From the NCBI GenBank assembly GCA_964562405.1, contig CAZLTC010000084.1, positions 1 through 7,273 of the forward strand: DNA of 7,273 bases, read 5' to 3'. The notes under the pieces are model-generated. The model saw nothing but the letters and a program-made list of their open reading frames with translations, was not told the DNA's origin and made no database searches. A program made the position numbers and the translations under genes. The stretch is from WJLY01 sp964562405 (GTDB lineage Bacteria > Joyebacterota > Joyebacteria > Joyebacterales > Joyebacteraceae). This document shows, piece by piece, positions 5,305 to 7,273 of the stretch. Position 1 is the stretch's first letter, and every line of letters starts with the position of its first letter.

Positions 5305-6261
5305 TCAAGTGCTTTCTCCCGGCGAGGGCGGCAGTTCCGGCGGTACGACCACCCTGACCGCGCCCTTCACCACCTGCAAGCGCACCGGCGTCTCCCCCAC
5401 CAGGTCCCCATCCGCCTGGACGGGCATGACGCGGTCCGCCTCGATCTGCACCTCCGAGCGCGCCTTGAGCCATCGCACGTTGCGCTCGACCCGGGTCCAG
5501 GACGCCAGCGCCCGTCCCAGATGCCTGAAATACCCCGCCGGCGTCGGCGTCCACACGATGAGCACGTCGATAGAGCCGTCGTCCGGCTGGATGTCGGGCA
5601 TGTTGGGCAGAGTCGGTCCCACGTGGAATCCGGCGTTGATGAGCGAGACCTCTATTCCTCTGAACTCGTGCACCTTGCCGTCGATGGTCACGCGGAAGTC
5701 CGCCGGAGGGAAGCTCAGCGTCTTCACCGCCCCTGTCATTATGTAGGCCATGAGTCCGAACCTGCGTTTGTCGTCGTGCCGCATCTTGCGGACCGTGTGC
5801 GAGCTGACGCCGACCCCGGCGTTCAGGAGGTAGAGCCGCCCGCCCAACCGCAGCGCATCTATCGACTTCACGCTGTGCTCGTGCAACGCCAGCTCCATCG
5901 CCTTCTCCGGAGACTTCGGAACGTCCAGATGCTCCGAGAGCATGTTGGCGGTGCCCATCGGTATTATGGCGAGCGGGACGTCGGTCCCGGTCAGCGCCTC
6001 GGCGACACCGGAGACCGTTCCGTCACCCCCGACGGCCACGATCATCGCGGCACCCTCGCGCAGGGCCCGCCTGGCCGCGTCCGACGCACGCTCGTCGCCC
6101 TCGAGGACCCGCAGATCGAAGCGGTCCTCGGCAAGCCAGCGGCTCGCCTGCAGGCGCACCTTGTCAACGTCGGCATGCATCGCCTTAGGGTTAACTATGA
6201 TAGGAATGCTGTCCACGGCAACTCCCGGCCCCATGTCGTCCCCCGCCTCGCCGGCCGTCAC
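5305..6261 (-). CDS. YegS/DagK-type diacylglycerol (lipid) kinase
   Basis: A 318-residue soluble or membrane-associated kinase of the DAGK catalytic family, which phosphorylates diacylglycerol or a related lipid with ATP, commonly to recycle lipid headgroup by-products. Motifs are IIVNPKA (21-27), the nucleotide-binding GGDGT (78-82), PMGTANMLSEHL (101-112), LLNAGVGVSSH (145-155), the PDDGSIDVLIV block (226-236) and QADGD (282-286), where the family often has DGE. The length is usual for the family. The GTG at 6261 overlaps the TrkA stop as GTGA but has a weak purine-rich ribosome site. ATG at 6234 and GTG at 6216 (GGGAG 5 nt upstream) are real alternatives that start closer to the conserved core. 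Coupling to trkH-trkA is seen; a functional link to potassium transport is inference. The exact lipid substrate is unknown. Confidence 0.88.
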   Translation of the reverse strand: MTAGEAGDDMGPGVAVDSIPIIVNPKAMHADVDKVRLQASRWLAEDRFDLRVLEGDERASDAARRALREGAAMIVAVGGDGTVSGVAEALTGTDVPLAIIPMGTANMLSEHLDVPKSPEKAMELALHEHSVKSIDALRLGGRLYLLNAGVGVSSHTVRKMRHDDKRRFGLMAYIMTGAVKTLSFPPADFRVTIDGKVHEFRGIEVSLINAGFHVGPTLPNMPDIQPDDGSIDVLIVWTPTPAGYFRHLGRALASWTRVERNVRWLKARSEVQIEADRVMPVQADGDLVGETPVRLQVVKGAVRVVVPPELPPSPGEST

Positions 6262-6935
6262 TTCTTTCTGTGCAGGAATTTGGACGCCTTCCGCAGATCG
6301 TGCAGCCGCGCCACCAGGAACACTCTGTCGCCCGACTCGACCTTCGTAGGCCCCCTCGGTATGGCGAAGCCCTTCGTCGAAGGCCTATAGACACCGGAGA
6401 TCACGCACTCCGCCGGGAACGCGGGATCCGCGGCGATCTCGCTTATCGTCTTCCCGGACACGAACGCGTCATCCGGCACGGTATCGACGACTATCGACGC
6501 CTCTCCCGCTCCGAACGTCGCTATCTGGCGCAGGTGCGGCTCGTCTATCTCGAGAAGGAGCTGGTTGACGAAGACGTCCACGATCCTCGACGTCGCTGAC
6601 ACGCCGGCCTTCACGTAGGCCGCCTCGTAACGCGGGTCGCGCATCCGGGCCACGACCTGCGGCACCTCGAAGCTCCGCGCGAGCAGCGAGAATGCCAGAT
6701 TGTCGGCATCGACGCCCATGGTGGCAACCGCGACCTCCGCCCTCTCGATACCGGCCTCCTGCAGAATACCGATGTCGGTCGCGTTACCGCACACGACCAG
6801 CGCGCCGATCGTCGAGGCCAGCTCCTCGCAGACGTCGCGTGACTGGTCGATGATGGCTACGTCATGCCTCGCCTCGTCGAGTCGCGCGGCCAGGTTCGCG
6901 CCCACGAGCCCCGCTCCCGCTATGATGATGTACAT
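6258..6935 (-). CDS. trkA: TrkA/KtrA-type potassium transport regulator
   Basis: A 225-residue cytoplasmic RCK protein that gates the TrkH/KtrB potassium channel in response to nucleotides. The N-terminal Rossmann fold has GAGLVG at 7-12 and the acidic ligand-binding residue D30 at the end of strand 2. Further family blocks are the GNATD motif at 50-54 and ARMRDPRYE at 96-104. RCK_C spans about 137-211 (VVDTVPDDAFVSGKTISEI, then SGDRVFLVAR). A single RCK pair gives KtrA-like length, about half of E. coli TrkA. The ATG at 6935 has an excellent ribosome site, GGAGGTGA, 7 nt upstream, which also contains the TGA stop of trkH. Longer frames reaching 7013 are rejected because they run inside trkH. 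It overlaps the lipid kinase start by 4 bp. Confidence 0.93.
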   Translation of the reverse strand: MYIIIAGAGLVGANLAARLDEARHDVAIIDQSRDVCEELASTIGALVVCGNATDIGILQEAGIERAEVAVATMGVDADNLAFSLLARSFEVPQVVARMRDPRYEAAYVKAGVSATSRIVDVFVNQLLLEIDEPHLRQIATFGAGEASIVVDTVPDDAFVSGKTISEIAADPAFPAECVISGVYRPSTKGFAIPRGPTKVESGDRVFLVARLHDLRKASKFLHRKK

Positions 6936-6942
6936 GACCGGC

Positions 6943-7273
6943 TCACCTCCAGCTCCGCCTGCTGAACAGGAGCAGAAGCGGAACGATCTCGAGACGCCCC
7001 GCGAGCATACCAAATATGTAGACCACCTTCACTCCGGGTGCAAGGACCGTCATGTCGTGCCCCGAGATGAAACACGGCCCGATGTTGCCCAACGCGGAGA
7101 ACATCCCGCTGGCCGACTCGACGACGCCGTGCCTCGACATGAGCGACGTCGCAAGCGCCCCGAGCAGCAGAAGCGCCATCCATGCGAAGAAGAGGGCGCC
7201 GACCCTGCGGGTCTCCTCATTCTCCACGATGACCTTGTCCACGACGACCGGCTGTAGCACCGACGGCCCGTGC
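6943..7273 (-). CDS. trkH: TrkH/KtrB potassium channel subunit, C-terminal part
   Basis: The last 109 residues of a potassium-translocating membrane subunit; the gene runs off the right edge of the window, so its start and first three pore repeats are not seen. The visible part begins in the hydrophilic loop (HGPSV, then VDKVIVENEETRRVG), followed by a membrane helix (about FFAWMALLLLGAL). Next comes the fourth pore helix and selectivity filter (E, then SALGNIGPCF), and the final helix with the family hallmark GRLEIVPLLLLFSRR. The stop TGA lies within the ribosome-binding site of trkA, 7 bp before its start, so channel and regulator are tightly co-expressed. The whole-protein length cannot be judged. 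Confidence 0.92.
   Translation of the reverse strand, partial: HGPSVLQPVVVDKVIVENEETRRVGALFFAWMALLLLGALATSLMSRHGVVESASGMFSALGNIGPCFISGHDMTVLAPGVKVVYIFGMLAGRLEIVPLLLLFSRRSWR

Noticed and set aside
5290..6390. Plus-strand 366-codon frame antisense to the lipid kinase
   Set aside because: A shadow of the DAGK gene, with a His/Arg-rich product and no ribosome site.
6936..7013. Upstream extension of the trkA start
   Set aside because: It lies within trkH coding sequence; ATG at 6935 has GGAGGTGA at ideal spacing and begins exactly at the Rossmann strand.
1..7273. CRISPR array, tRNA, rRNA or insertion-sequence ends
   Set aside because: No regularly spaced identical repeats, tRNA-like cloverleaf, rRNA motif or transposase was seen. 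The only tandem array is the coding 12-bp repeat in intI.

Overview
The window is bacterial DNA from a GC-rich genome. The genes are densely packed, have clear Shine-Dalgarno sites and sometimes start with GTG. I cannot place it more precisely: the families present (TrkH/TrkA, YegS-type lipid kinase, M50-CBS protease, ECF sigma factor, MarR) are very widespread, and the integron integrase is a mobile-type gene that says little about the host.

Layout. (1) Positions 1-235 show no gene. They hold a nested 30-bp palindrome (191-220) and a weak attC-like inverted repeat (45-104). (2) Positions 236-1519, minus strand, encode an integron-type tyrosine recombinase (IntI family). It has all expected catalytic residues, a near-consensus promoter upstream (1581-1609) and an unusual C-terminal tail made of ten tandem tetrapeptides encoded by a 12-bp minisatellite. 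No convincing cassette array accompanies it. (3) Positions 1803-2294, plus strand, encode a MarR-family regulator, the only plus-strand gene. It converges on and overlaps by 10 bp the next gene. (4) The rest is all minus strand. In transcription order it runs: the end of trkH (cut by the window edge), trkA, a YegS/DagK-type lipid kinase, a 199-bp gap with a hairpin and a promoter candidate, an M50 site-2 protease with two CBS domains, an ECF sigma factor, a small coiled-coil protein, a terminator-like hairpin, and a conserved protein of unknown function.

How the genes may work together. trkH, trkA and the lipid kinase look like one translationally coupled unit (7-bp gap, then a 4-bp GTGA overlap): a potassium channel, its nucleotide-binding gate and a lipid kinase. 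The M50 protease and ECF sigma factor lie 17 bp apart and form a second unit. Site-2 proteases classically release ECF sigma factors by cutting membrane anti-sigma factors, but no anti-sigma gene is visible here, which makes the pair worth a closer look. The integrase plus MarR block looks like an acquired or solitary integron remnant at the edge of this conserved minus-strand block.
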